A stretch of 64,000 nucleotides of DNA from Pusillimonas sp. MFBS29 (GTDB lineage: Bacteria > Pseudomonadota > Gammaproteobacteria > Burkholderiales > Burkholderiaceae_B): positions 62,001 to 126,000 of the forward strand of contig NZ_JAJEWL010000002.1 of the NCBI RefSeq assembly GCF_020687695.1, given 5' to 3'. Below, piece after piece: positions 29,803 through 38,904 of this stretch. How positions within the stretch are numbered: the first letter of the stretch is position 1; every line of letters begins with the position of its first letter. The notes beneath the pieces were generated by a model. That model had not been told where the DNA came from. It saw only the letters and a program-made list of their open reading frames with translations, and made no database searches. Both the position numbers and the translations under genes were made by a program.

Positions 29803-31125
29803 ATGAATTTCTCCTGGTTGTTTGACGCCCCACGGTCGGGGCGCAAGGTTGTATGCCTGAGCGTTGGCGCCATGTTGCTGTCTCCACTGGCTGCTGCTGC
29901 GGCTACGGATGTTGTGCTCTGGCATTCCCTTAGCCCCTACAACAAAGAGGTCTTTGAAGACCTGGTCAAAGATTTCAACAAAGAACAAAAAGACGTCAAG
30001 GTCAAGCTCAAGGCCTTTGATAGCGAAGAGCAAATAGAGGCGGCCTTGGTCGCAGCGAAAAAGCGTGAAGATCGCCCACAGCTGGTCCAGCTCGATGACG
30101 ACCGCGCACCCGAAGATGTGGCGCGTCGCTCGTATATCCAGCCGCTGAATACCATGCTGGCCAAACACCCCATCAAGAACGCCAATTGGTTCCTGTCGGA
30201 CAAAAACACCTTTGCCCGTGACAACAAGGGCAGGCTGCTGGCCTTTCCTTACATGGTTGATATTCCCGTCATGTTCTACAACATTGACGCCTTCAATAAA
30301 GCCAATATCAAGCCGGCGGTACCCCAGCGCGATTGGGCTGCACTTCAAGGTCAGCTGGTGACCATGGCAAACAACGGATCGCGCCGCTGTCCGCTCACCA
30401 GTGATCAGCCTGTTTCAGTCAATCTGGAAAATCTGGCAGCCGTCAATAATCAGCTGTATACCAGCAACAGCAACGGCCTGCAGGGCAAGGGCAAACCGGC
30501 CTTTGCCTTCGACGTGCTTTACATACGTCATTTGTCCATGATGATCAGCTGGGTCAAATCCGAGCTTATGGTCAAGCCCGAGTTCAACAGCAACGCCACC
30601 AAACGCTTTGCAGCAAGCGAATGTGCCGTGCTGCTGTCGACATCAAGCAATATCGGCTGGTTCAACGACAGCCGCAAGCTGGATTTTTCACTGACTGGCC
30701 TGCCGTACTATCCGGCAGTTACCTCCAGGCCGGGCAGCGCGTTCGTGGGCGGGTCGGCTTTGTGGGTCACTTCGGGGCATTCCAAAGAAAGCGATGCATC
30801 TACCGCGGCTTTCCTGGGGTGGCTGGCACAGCCCAAGCAGGCCGCGCAGTGGTACCAGAAAACCGGCTTCCTGCCGCTCACCGAGCAGGCGTTCGAGCTG
30901 ACCGACAAGAATTACTACAAGAAACTGGGTGATTGGCGCGAGTTGGTGGCGGCCTATCAGAAGAACCCCAGTGCGAATGGCCGTGGTTTCCGTATCGATA
31001 ACTATCCCCAGATCCGGGCCATGTTCCACGACACGCTGGAGAAAGCCCTTAATGGCAACCAGCCTGCACCGACTGCCCTGAAGGCAGCTGTGGCTCAAGC
31101 CAGCAAGATGATGGCCCAAAAGTAA
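29803..31125 (+). CDS. Extracellular solute-binding protein, UgpB-like
   Basis: A periplasmic substrate-binding protein of an ABC importer, 440 residues, with a signal peptide ending near AAAA (about residue 34). The family-1 solute-binding pattern is clear: VVLWHSLSPYNKE at the start, GGSALWV, and a C-terminal QIRAMFHDTLEKAL helix. The closest relatives by eye are glycerol-3-phosphate binding proteins (UgpB). No permease or ATPase gene is in the window, so it is an orphan here, placed 6 bp after dadA. The substrate cannot be fixed from sequence. A strong terminator follows. Confidence 0.85.
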   Translation: MNFSWLFDAPRSGRKVVCLSVGAMLLSPLAAAAATDVVLWHSLSPYNKEVFEDLVKDFNKEQKDVKVKLKAFDSEEQIEAALVAAKKREDRPQLVQLDDDRAPEDVARRSYIQPLNTMLAKHPIKNANWFLSDKNTFARDNKGRLLAFPYMVDIPVMFYNIDAFNKANIKPAVPQRDWAALQGQLVTMANNGSRRCPLTSDQPVSVNLENLAAVNNQLYTSNSNGLQGKGKPAFAFDVLYIRHLSMMISWVKSELMVKPEFNSNATKRFAASECAVLLSTSSNIGWFNDSRKLDFSLTGLPYYPAVTSRPGSAFVGGSALWVTSGHSKESDASTAAFLGWLAQPKQAAQWYQKTGFLPLTEQAFELTDKNYYKKLGDWRELVAAYQKNPSANGRGFRIDNYPQIRAMFHDTLEKALNGNQPAPTALKAAVAQASKMMAQK

Positions 31126-31205
31126 AAGGCCGTACAGGCTATCCCCGGTCGCACGGGGTGGACAAGCAGGCAGCACGTAATAACCAGCGTGCATGCATGG
31201 GAAGT

Positions 31206-31246
31206 AAAAAGCCAGACAATTGTTTTTGCTTGGCTTTTTTGTTTTT
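31206..31246 (+). terminator. Rho-independent terminator after the solute-binding protein
   Basis: AAAAAGCCA pairs with TGGCTTTTTT around a loop of about 15 nt, followed by GTTTTT. It lies 80 bp after the stop and closes the parE-parC-reductase-dadA run before the pilus operon. Confidence 0.8.
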
Positions 31247-31321
31247 GATGCCGCGATAAAAGTTTCTATTCGTACAAGTCAGTCTGGCGGGCAGGGGGGT
31301 GTGGACACAAGATAGGCAGCA

Positions 31322-31337
31322 ACGCCAAGTGTGGCGT
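31322..31337. promoter_or_regulatory. Palindrome upstream of the pilus operon
   Basis: ACGCCA-AGTG-TGGCGT is a perfect 6+6 palindrome 26-41 bp before the first pilus gene. It could be an operator or an mRNA hairpin in the leader. No convincing promoter hexamers were found beside it. The rest of the 31126-31362 gap holds only the terminator described above. Confidence 0.35.
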
Positions 31338-31362
31338 CGACTTTCCTTTCGGTGCGTCCATC

Positions 31363-32130
31363 ATGGTTAAATTACTTGCTGCTTGTCTTGTACCGGTATT
31401 GCTGCCTGCCTGCGCGGCTGTACCGGAATGGTTTCCTGCTGCGCTGTTTGCACCCGCCACGAATTCACCTCATGGGCCGTTGGGTCAGTACAGCTTTGAC
31501 TGGCAGTTGTCGGGCGACCGCGAGGTTGCGCCACTGCAGATCTTCGATGACGGCCGCCGTACGTGGTTGCAGTTCGCGCCACAACAGCCAGTACCGGCTA
31601 TTTTCGAGTCTAGCGCCAACGGCACGCGCCCCTTGTCGTATACGCGTGAAGGCCCATACATCGTTTTGCCCGGTATCTGGCCTGAACTGATGTTTCGTGG
31701 CGGCAATCTTCAAAGCCTGGCGAACCGTGGCAAGCCAAAAGACGCACTGGCCACATCGCCCGCAACAGCGGTTCCTGTCACAGATATTGCGGTGCCTGAT
31801 GTGGCGATGGCACTTCCCGTTGAGGTCCCGCCCGAATCACTGTACGACGTCAGCCCGCACGACCAGACTTTGCGTGCGACCCTGGCCCGGTGGGCAGTCA
31901 AGGCAGGCTGGACGTTCCAGCCCGAGCACTGGATGCCTGATGTCGATATTCCCATCGTCGGGTCTGCCAGCTTCGCCATGCCATTCAAGCAAGCGGTTCA
32001 AGAACTCGTCGCATCGACCGAGCTGGCAGATCGGCCACTGCAACCTTGTTTTTATTCCAACCGTGTCTTGCGCGTGGTGCCTTTTGCACAATCGTGCGAC
32101 CGCACGGCCGGTCCCTCGAGTGTGTCATGA
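31363..32130 (+). CDS. pilL: Type IVb pilus protein with VirB9-like and TcpQ domains (PilL-like)
   Basis: A 255-residue probable lipoprotein (signal segment with LLPAC, Cys17). The middle part (about 45-115) has the pattern of the VirB9/TrbG C-terminal domain: PLQIFDDGRRTWLQF, PAIFE, LSYTREGPYIVLPG. The C-terminal part (about 165-245) matches the TcpQ/PilL domain: LRATLARWAVKAGWTF, then VDIPIVGSASF. TcpQ proteins support the outer-membrane secretin of type IVb pili, and VirB9 proteins do a similar job in type IV secretion. It heads the pil operon and overlaps pilN by an ATGA. No strong ribosome-binding site is seen, so the start is less certain. Confidence 0.75.
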   Translation: MVKLLAACLVPVLLPACAAVPEWFPAALFAPATNSPHGPLGQYSFDWQLSGDREVAPLQIFDDGRRTWLQFAPQQPVPAIFESSANGTRPLSYTREGPYIVLPGIWPELMFRGGNLQSLANRGKPKDALATSPATAVPVTDIAVPDVAMALPVEVPPESLYDVSPHDQTLRATLARWAVKAGWTFQPEHWMPDVDIPIVGSASFAMPFKQAVQELVASTELADRPLQPCFYSNRVLRVVPFAQSCDRTAGPSSVS

Positions 32131-33722
32131 AACGGCTGGTTCGACTTGTCATGATGCTGATGTGCGGCCTTGCATTGTCCGCTTGTGCGCTTGGCGAACG
32201 GGTCAGGCAGATTACCGCAAGCGTTGTTCAGGCCAAGTCGTCTGCACAAGATAGTCATGATCAATTCATGCATGTCACGCAGGGCCGGCAGGCGCGCCTG
32301 TCGGCCCAGGAAGTCGACCGGCCCTGGTTGGTCGGCCGCGCCCGCCCTCTGGCACGTGAAGTCACCTTGCCGCCGGCATTGCGGGCCAACATCAATACCA
32401 CCCTGATGTTTGCCCATGGTCCGTTGGATCTTTCCGCTATTGCACAGCGCATCACCATGGCCACTGATATTCCTGTGTACATAAGTCCTGATGCGCTCCT
32501 GCCTCTTGAAAATTTCCTGCCACGTCTGGGTCACGCCGGGCCGTCAGGCGGGCACTTCAAGGCGCCGGCGATGGTTGCACTTGACGGTACCGCAGAGCCG
32601 CTGGCACGCATTCTTGACCGTATCGCGGCGCGGCTGGGTGTTATGTGGCGTTACCACCAGGAACGCATCGAATTCTATCGCACCGAAACCCGCGTATTCA
32701 ACGTCAGGGCACTTGCACTGAATGCCAGCGCCCAGGCCTCGCTGGGTCTGAGCGGCAGCAACGACAATGAGGCAGGTTTTGTCAGTACCTCGCGCACAAG
32801 TCTTGACAGCGGTCAGCACGATGTCCTGTCGGTCATCAGGGCACGGATCGAGCCTTTTCTTTCCCGGTCCGGCTTGCTGGTCGCCGAGCCAGGCGCAAGC
32901 GCTTCCGTTGTTGTCACCGATACGCCGGAAGTCCTGCGGCGTATTGCTTCCTACCTCGAACAAGAAAATCGCGCCATGACACGCCGTGTCCGGCTGATTT
33001 TCGAGGAACTGACCGTCGCCATGCACGACAACGCCGAAGTCGGGCTGGACTGGAATCTGCTGTTTGCCAGCACGCGGCTGGGCGCGGCCATGAGCATGGC
33101 TGGGGCCGGAATGACCGACTCCGGCCTGATCAGCCTTGGCTTGAACGAAGGTCCCTTCCAGGGCTCGGAAGCCATCGTCAAGGCCCTGGGTGAAGTAGGG
33201 CAGGTGGTCCGGCGCAGCAGCGTGCCCGTGCTCACACTGAACCGGCGTCCTGTTACCCATGCTGTACGCACCACGTTTTCCTATATCGATAAAGTCCAGA
33301 CCACAGCCTTGGGCGACGCGGTGGGCCTGGCCTTGCCGTCGGTTTCGGTCAGCCAGCGTGAAGAAACCGTCGGATCGTTGCTGACGCTGGTGCCAGACGC
33401 CCAGGAAGACGGTCAGATCCTCCTCTCGGTTGCTTACGACAACACCGTAGCGCAACCGCTGAAATCAGTTGTCTTTGGTGACAAAGACAATCCTTTGCAG
33501 CTGCAACAGATAACCATAGATGGAAACGGTACCGTGCAGCAGGTCGTACTGCAGCCGGGCCAGCCGTTGCTCATTTCCGGATTCGATCGGTCGCAGGAAG
33601 AGACCGAAGGCAGGCGGCTTAATCCCGGCATGCCGCTGGCACTGGGCGGTAGCGAGCGCGCAACGCGCCAGAGCCTCATGACGCTCATGGTTGTTACGGC
33701 ACAGGTCGAAGAGGGATTCTGA
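32127..33722 (+). CDS. pilN: Type IVb pilus secretin lipoprotein PilN
   Basis: Outer-membrane secretin through which the pilus is extruded. It is 531 residues from ATG 32127. A lipoprotein signal (LALSAC, Cys20), an N-terminal periplasmic region with a secretin N-like domain (about 105-190), and a C-terminal secretin beta-domain from about residue 320 ending in a TRQSLMTLMVVTAQVEEGF-like run (its LMTLMVV part is diagnostic) fit the R64 PilN family. The start overlaps the previous stop as ATGA, indicating translational coupling. An upstream in-frame extension is rejected for that reason. Confidence 0.9.
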   Translation: MKRLVRLVMMLMCGLALSACALGERVRQITASVVQAKSSAQDSHDQFMHVTQGRQARLSAQEVDRPWLVGRARPLAREVTLPPALRANINTTLMFAHGPLDLSAIAQRITMATDIPVYISPDALLPLENFLPRLGHAGPSGGHFKAPAMVALDGTAEPLARILDRIAARLGVMWRYHQERIEFYRTETRVFNVRALALNASAQASLGLSGSNDNEAGFVSTSRTSLDSGQHDVLSVIRARIEPFLSRSGLLVAEPGASASVVVTDTPEVLRRIASYLEQENRAMTRRVRLIFEELTVAMHDNAEVGLDWNLLFASTRLGAAMSMAGAGMTDSGLISLGLNEGPFQGSEAIVKALGEVGQVVRRSSVPVLTLNRRPVTHAVRTTFSYIDKVQTTALGDAVGLALPSVSVSQREETVGSLLTLVPDAQEDGQILLSVAYDNTVAQPLKSVVFGDKDNPLQLQQITIDGNGTVQQVVLQPGQPLLISGFDRSQEETEGRRLNPGMPLALGGSERATRQSLMTLMVVTAQVEEGF

Positions 33723-33723
33723 T

Positions 33724-35097
33724 ATGTCGTTGCACACAGAACCTTTAATCCTTCCAATGTCTGATGGCGCGCTGGTATTTGGCATGAACTGGATCCCGCT
33801 GATGGGTGATCAGCCCGCCGGTGCGGCACTGAAGCTTGCGCGCAAGCACAAGGCCACCCATGCTGTGCTGCCTTTAACCGCGTTGGGTGCGGTGGGCCTG
33901 GTGTCGCTCAGAAGGCGCATGCCCGACAAGGGCACCACGTTGTACTCCGCAGCGCAGAACATGGCGCAGCTTTTCCCATCCGGATCACTTGCATTCCTGA
34001 TCGAACTTCCGCAGGCAGGATACTGGCTGCTGGCATTGCATGAAGGTGTCGTGGTTGCACGTACCGATCAGATATACCATTCGCCCGCTGATGCTGATGA
34101 GGTCATCGGCAGCCTGCGCCTGGCCTATCCGCAAATTCAGGTGCTGGCTGATCCGGCGGCCGATGGCTTGCCTACGCAGGCGGCCCTGGAAGCGGCCAGC
34201 TCCACGCCTAGTCAGCTGCATCCTTTGCGGCGGTGGCAGGCCGTGCTGCCCTGGCCGGTGCAGGCGTTTGTGCTGGTCCTGGTTCTGGTGCTGCTGCTCC
34301 CACGAGCCTGGCATGTATTTGCGGGCGCGCATGCCTCGGTTGCCGAACCTGCACCGCCAGACCCGCTGCACGCATGGCGCCAGGCGGTTAGCGCATCGGC
34401 CGGCCAGCGGCAGGTGCATGGCAGCCAGGGCACACGAATTTTGCTTGAGTCCTTGCATGATCTGCCGGGGGCGCTGGGCGGTTGGGTCTTGCGCCAGGCC
34501 GTATGCACGGCCCAGGGCCTGCACTGGCAATGCAACGCCGAGTACGAACGCCAACATGTTCAAGCCAGCAACGAATCGTTTCTTGCAGTCGTTCCGTCCG
34601 AATGGGTGGTCGAGTTCACGTCACTGGATCGTGTGGCAGGGCGGTGGCAACTGCACGCTCACAGCCAGGCGCTGTCGCACCTGAGCCTGCCTTCCAGCAA
34701 TCAGAATGAACGCCATCTGCTCAGCAGCCTGCAAGGTATGCGGCCGGCCTTTGCCCGGATGCAAATCGGCCTGCCCCAGCCTGTTCCGCTGGCTATCCCG
34801 ACCGATGCGCACGACAGGCCATTGCCCAGGCCCAAAGAGCTGGCGGTTTACCAGACCAGATCCGTGCACATCAATGGTCCATTGCGCTCGGCCAGTCTGC
34901 TTGCGTCCGGCACCATGCCGGTGGCCTGGCACAAGGCGACGCTGAATGTCGCCCAGACGGGGCAAGCCGGCTTGAACAGCAGCACATTGAATTTATCTCT
35001 CCAGGGGCTGATCTATGAAACCGATAGGGAAATGGCTGGTGGGCCTGATGCTGATCGCTGCACCCGGCCTGATTCAGGGAGCTGTGTCCGGCCATGA
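33724..35097 (+). CDS. pilO: Type IVb pilus protein PilO
   Basis: Inner-membrane assembly protein of the R64-type PilO (PilO2) family, 457 residues. The N-terminal cytoplasmic domain resembles an actin-like partner region and is followed by one membrane helix at about 178-195 (AFVLVLVLVLLLPRAWHVF) and a periplasmic domain. It starts one base after the pilN stop. The last 83 bp overlap pilP in another frame, so the final 27 residues (polar, low in structure) may not be functionally important. Confidence 0.82.
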   Translation: MSLHTEPLILPMSDGALVFGMNWIPLMGDQPAGAALKLARKHKATHAVLPLTALGAVGLVSLRRRMPDKGTTLYSAAQNMAQLFPSGSLAFLIELPQAGYWLLALHEGVVVARTDQIYHSPADADEVIGSLRLAYPQIQVLADPAADGLPTQAALEAASSTPSQLHPLRRWQAVLPWPVQAFVLVLVLVLLLPRAWHVFAGAHASVAEPAPPDPLHAWRQAVSASAGQRQVHGSQGTRILLESLHDLPGALGGWVLRQAVCTAQGLHWQCNAEYERQHVQASNESFLAVVPSEWVVEFTSLDRVAGRWQLHAHSQALSHLSLPSSNQNERHLLSSLQGMRPAFARMQIGLPQPVPLAIPTDAHDRPLPRPKELAVYQTRSVHINGPLRSASLLASGTMPVAWHKATLNVAQTGQAGLNSSTLNLSLQGLIYETDREMAGGPDADRCTRPDSGSCVRP

Positions 35098-35467
35098 AGA
35101 TCTGGCCAGCCAGCAAATGTCCGTGCGCGAACTGATGCGCCTGGATACTGCACTGGCACTAGAGCAGGCCAGGGCACGCCTGCGCCAGCAAAAAAGCGGC
35201 CACGCCATGGCCGACAACAGTTCGATTGCGCACAGCGGGCCGCTCAAGCTGGTGGCTATATACGGGGTGGGCAAAAAACTGCTGGCTGAGGTGGTGGTGG
35301 GTCATCGCAGGCATGTATACATGCGGGGTCAAGCCTGGGCGGTCGGTATGAAAGACAGTCCTTCGGCCTATCGCCTGCGAGGTATATCCGCGTCTTGTGT
35401 TCATCTTGAACGCAATGACGAACAGCATACCTTGTGCCTGCACCCCGGCCTGGAAGGTGATCGCTGA
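35015..35467 (+). CDS. pilP: Type IVb pilus protein PilP
   Basis: A 150-residue periplasmic protein with a signal peptide (about residues 1-22, ending LIQGA). A central helix is rich in R, A and Q (LALEQARARLRQQ). A compact C-terminal domain includes LKLVAIYGVGKKLLAEVVVG and the two cysteines SCVHL and TLCLH. This layout matches PilP of thin-pilus systems, which links the inner-membrane complex to the secretin. An AGGGG site precedes ATG 35015. It overlaps pilO by 83 bp and pilQ by 1 bp (TGATG). Confidence 0.82.
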   Translation: MKPIGKWLVGLMLIAAPGLIQGAVSGHEDLASQQMSVRELMRLDTALALEQARARLRQQKSGHAMADNSSIAHSGPLKLVAIYGVGKKLLAEVVVGHRRHVYMRGQAWAVGMKDSPSAYRLRGISASCVHLERNDEQHTLCLHPGLEGDR

Positions 35468-37179
35468 TGAATGCCTTGCTGTCCTTGTGGCGTCGGCCGG
35501 TGCGCCAGGCGGCATTGCCCGGCAAGTTGATGCGTTTCGATTCGGCTGCGGCAGGAACCCTTTCCACGGCTGACGATCTCGCCAGCATGCGTCCGGCATT
35601 TGTCCGCTCCCTTAGTCGCCAGTTTGATGTAGAGCTGCTTGCTGCAAGGCTCAGCCCTGTACTGCTTGAAGATGAGTCCGTTGCCATTTTTTCGCTTGCC
35701 GAGCATGTGGGCAGCGATCAGGCAGATGAGCTTGAGCGTCGAGTGCTGGCCTCGGGATACCGTCAGTCGGATCCGCCCCGCTATATCCTGGCCGCACCCT
35801 TGCTGCTTGCGGTCGCCCGCAACCAGATCACGCCCCGGTCACTGGCCAGCAACCCAACGCTGCGGGTTGCGCAATCCCGAACTGCGCTGGCAGAGGCCTT
35901 CCAGGACCTGCTCGAGTGGGGGCTACGGCACAGTGCCAGTGACATTCATCTCAACGTTCATCTGAACGAGCCCGAATCCGAAGTGAAGTACACCGTCTCA
36001 GGGCGTTACCTGGCGCCTGACAGATTCCGGCGCATGCCTACCTCGACTCTGGTTGACATGCTGTCGGTCGCCTGGATGGATATCCGCGGTGGCAATGGTG
36101 CGGTATTTGATCCCCATATCGAGCAGCAGGGCAGTCTGGTCAAGCAGGTTGACGGCCAGAGCCTGTTGCTGCGCTGGGCGTCGCTGGCTGCCGATGATGG
36201 CCCCAGCATATGCCTGCGATTGTTGCGACGTGATGCCGGAGCCGGTCTGCCGGGGCTCCAGGAGCTGGGCTATCTGGCGGACCAGATTGCATTGCTTGAC
36301 CGGGTCATGCTGTCAGAGGGTGGGGTGGTGGTGATGGCCGGGACGGTGGGGTCAGGCAAGTCCACCAGCCTTGCTTCCCTGATCTCGCGTCTGCCTGCCC
36401 ACAGAAAGATCATCACGCTTGAAGAGCCGGTCGAATACCTGATCCCGGCCGCCATACAGAATTCGGTGGCCAGAAACCTGAACAGCGCTGCACATCAGAG
36501 CTATGCGTCCAAGCTACGGGCACTCAAGCGCTCGGCCATGACCGATGTTCTGCTTGGTGAAATCCGTGATGTGGAAACCGGCCAGGCGTTCATGGATCTG
36601 GCCGGATCCGGTGTTAATGTCTATACAACTATTCACGCGCCGTCGGCTGCGCATATCCCGCTAAGGCTGGCCTCCGACTTCATAGGTGTATCGGCCGATT
36701 TTCTGGCCACTCCCGGCATCCTCAAGCTTCTGGTCTTTCAGGCCTTGCTGCCTGTGCTGTGCCAGCAATGTGCGTTGCCGGTCAGTTGCCTGCCAGATCA
36801 GGACAGGCATCCGGGTAATCATTTTCACAGCCGGCACGACTGGAACGTCTGGCTGGATCTGGTGCGTGAACTTTATGGCTGCGGGGGCGAGTCCTGGCGC
36901 ATACGCAACCCCGACGGCTGCAGCGCATGTCGCAAGGAAAGGCTGCCCGATCTGAACGGATATGCCGGACGAACCGTGGTGGCGGAAATTATCGAGCCTC
37001 CCGGTGGTCTGCACCAGCAACGTTCGGCCATGGATTGCGCCATGCACAAGGCCGGGTCGGGTCTGATAGATCTGCGCGATATCGAAATCCGTTTCCATGC
37101 CTTCGAAACCCAGCAAGCTCGCCGTGCACTACATCAGAACAATGCTGAGCCCGCTACGCGCCTGAGGATGGTGACATGA
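35467..37179 (+). CDS. pilQ: Type IVb pilus assembly ATPase PilQ
   Basis: Hexameric GspE/PilB-type ATPase that powers pilus extension from the cytoplasmic face. It is 570 residues. The Walker A GTVGSGKS is at 292-299. The Asp box HSASDIHLNV is near 158. A Walker B-like LLGEIRD and the HisBox-like TTIHAPSAAHIP follow. Cysteine pairs CQQC and CSAC in the C-terminal part resemble the zinc-binding loop of this family. Coupled to pilP by TGATG and to pilR by ATGA. Confidence 0.92.
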   Translation: MNALLSLWRRPVRQAALPGKLMRFDSAAAGTLSTADDLASMRPAFVRSLSRQFDVELLAARLSPVLLEDESVAIFSLAEHVGSDQADELERRVLASGYRQSDPPRYILAAPLLLAVARNQITPRSLASNPTLRVAQSRTALAEAFQDLLEWGLRHSASDIHLNVHLNEPESEVKYTVSGRYLAPDRFRRMPTSTLVDMLSVAWMDIRGGNGAVFDPHIEQQGSLVKQVDGQSLLLRWASLAADDGPSICLRLLRRDAGAGLPGLQELGYLADQIALLDRVMLSEGGVVVMAGTVGSGKSTSLASLISRLPAHRKIITLEEPVEYLIPAAIQNSVARNLNSAAHQSYASKLRALKRSAMTDVLLGEIRDVETGQAFMDLAGSGVNVYTTIHAPSAAHIPLRLASDFIGVSADFLATPGILKLLVFQALLPVLCQQCALPVSCLPDQDRHPGNHFHSRHDWNVWLDLVRELYGCGGESWRIRNPDGCSACRKERLPDLNGYAGRTVVAEIIEPPGGLHQQRSAMDCAMHKAGSGLIDLRDIEIRFHAFETQQARRALHQNNAEPATRLRMVT

Positions 37180-38312
37180 ATCACGGCAACGCCGGAACGC
37201 TGGCTTCCATGCGATGGCTGCTGTCCTTGCAGCACCGTATAGATTGCTACCGCTTCACGGCCGTGCGTGCCGATTATTACGACTATCTGGCTGCCCTGCT
37301 GCAAGGCATGCACGGCGTACGCACGCTCAAAGATGTCTTTGAGCTTGATGCGCGCCGGTATGGGCCAGGCTCGGTCAGGGGGCGGTTGTCGCGTCGCTGG
37401 GCGCAGGCCTACCAGCTGGCTGGCGGCGATCTGTACTCGACCTGGCTGGGCAGCTTTCCTTCAGGCGAGTTGAGTTTATTGCGGGCTGCCCAGGCTTCCG
37501 GCAGTGCCGCCTTGTTGCGCGCGCTGGGCGAGCTTTCCGGCGCATTGCGCCTGGCTGACCAGGCCAGGCATATCCTTACCTCCACACTCTGGACGGCCGT
37601 GGTGGCCTTGTTGCTGCTTTTTCTGATGTTGCTGGCGGTGCCCGGATTTACCTTGCCCAGCCTGCTCACAACCTTCGAGGCAGTGCCGGCCGAATACTAC
37701 GGTCGTCTGACGCGGCTGTTGCTGGGCTTTGCCGATGCCGTGCGTACACACTGGATGTTCATGGCTGCACTGTTTCTCGGAATTATCTGCCTGGCATTGT
37801 GGTCGTTGCCCAATTCCGCAGGCAGCTTGCGGCACTGGCTGGATCGCCACGCCTTCTGGCGCTTGTATCGCTATATCCATGCCTTGCGCTTCCTGAGCAC
37901 GCTGGCCATATTGCTCTCGCGCGATGAGGTCGGCTCCACGCAATTGCGGGCGGCGCTGTCTCTGCAGAAGCCGGGAGCCAGCCGCTGGCTGACCAGCTAT
38001 ATAGATCTCATGCTCGATCGTATCGACGCCGGTGTGGCCGGCGCCGCATCTTTCGATGTGGGGCTGCTTGATCGTACTCACTTCTGGTTTCTGGCCGACA
38101 TGGTCATGGCGCGCGGCTTGTATACCGGGCTCGTGCTGGGCACTGAGCGCCTGCGCGGACACGTTCTTGGCGCCACTGCCCGGCAGGCAGCTGTGTTGCG
38201 CTGGGGCTTGCTGCTGGGCTGTCTGGCAGGCCTGATGGGCCTGGGCCTGTGGCATTACGCCGTCATCGACGAACTGCGTCGTTCACTCATGCTTTTTTAT
38301 GCCAGCCAATAA
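37176..38312 (+). CDS. pilR: Type IVb pilus inner-membrane platform protein PilR
   Basis: GspF/PilC-type polytopic protein of 378 residues that forms the inner-membrane platform contacting the ATPase. Two cytoplasmic helical domains (about 25-130 and 215-320) alternate with membrane helices at about 135-155, 185-205 and 340-360, the three-helix plan of the family. The VRADYYDYLAALLQGMHGV start is close to R64 PilR. It overlaps pilQ by 4 bp. Confidence 0.88.
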   Translation: MNHGNAGTLASMRWLLSLQHRIDCYRFTAVRADYYDYLAALLQGMHGVRTLKDVFELDARRYGPGSVRGRLSRRWAQAYQLAGGDLYSTWLGSFPSGELSLLRAAQASGSAALLRALGELSGALRLADQARHILTSTLWTAVVALLLLFLMLLAVPGFTLPSLLTTFEAVPAEYYGRLTRLLLGFADAVRTHWMFMAALFLGIICLALWSLPNSAGSLRHWLDRHAFWRLYRYIHALRFLSTLAILLSRDEVGSTQLRAALSLQKPGASRWLTSYIDLMLDRIDAGVAGAASFDVGLLDRTHFWFLADMVMARGLYTGLVLGTERLRGHVLGATARQAAVLRWGLLLGCLAGLMGLGLWHYAVIDELRRSLMLFYASQ

Positions 38313-38340
38313 AGGCCGGCTTATTTCTCAAGGAGCTGTC

Positions 38341-38901
38341 ATGTCTGTCGTCAATACTGCCCAACACGGATTCTCGCTCATCGAGGTTTCCATCGTTACC
38401 GCCATTGTCCTGCTGCTGGCCATCATAGGTGTACCTGCTATCGGTGGGTATGTCGTTGAAAACAAGGTTCCGAAGGTCGGCGAAGAGCTTGCCAGGTTCA
38501 TATTGCAGACCAAGGTCAATGCGCCCAATGGATCGAGCACGCCCTACGAGGGTATAGACACTTCAAGCCTGGCGCGTATGGTGCACGATTCCAGCATTTT
38601 TACGGTCTCGGGTACCGGGGCTACTGCCAAAGTGCATCATGGCATGGGTACAGGCGGAGAAGTCACCGTTGCCGAAGCAGAGGCCGGCGCGGCGTTCACT
38701 ATAACGCTGTCCAAAGTCCATGATGCCGCGTGTCCATCCATTGCTTCAGTACTTCAGCGCGTGTCGGACACCATCACAGTTGCGGCTGCAAGTCAGTCGG
38801 CAACCGTGGTTAAGGATGCGACTACGCAGTACAGCGCCCTGGCCGCCGAGTCGTATTGTGCTGCCGGTGCAGTCAATACCTTCGTGTTTACGGCCAGCTA
38901 A
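38341..38901 (+). CDS. pilS: Type IVb prepilin PilS
   Basis: Likely major pilin, 186 residues from ATG 38341 behind a strong AAGGAG site. A prepilin peptidase site QHG-FSLIEV has Glu at +5, followed by the hydrophobic stalk helix (VSIVTAIVLLLAIIGVPAI). The globular domain ends in a probable disulfide loop (DAACPS and ESYCAAG). No prepilin peptidase gene is in the cluster, so a PilD-type enzyme encoded elsewhere must process it. An in-frame start at 38299 lies inside pilR and is not preferred. Confidence 0.9.
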   Translation: MSVVNTAQHGFSLIEVSIVTAIVLLLAIIGVPAIGGYVVENKVPKVGEELARFILQTKVNAPNGSSTPYEGIDTSSLARMVHDSSIFTVSGTGATAKVHHGMGTGGEVTVAEAEAGAAFTITLSKVHDAACPSIASVLQRVSDTITVAAASQSATVVKDATTQYSALAAESYCAAGAVNTFVFTAS

Positions 38902-38904
38902 GGC

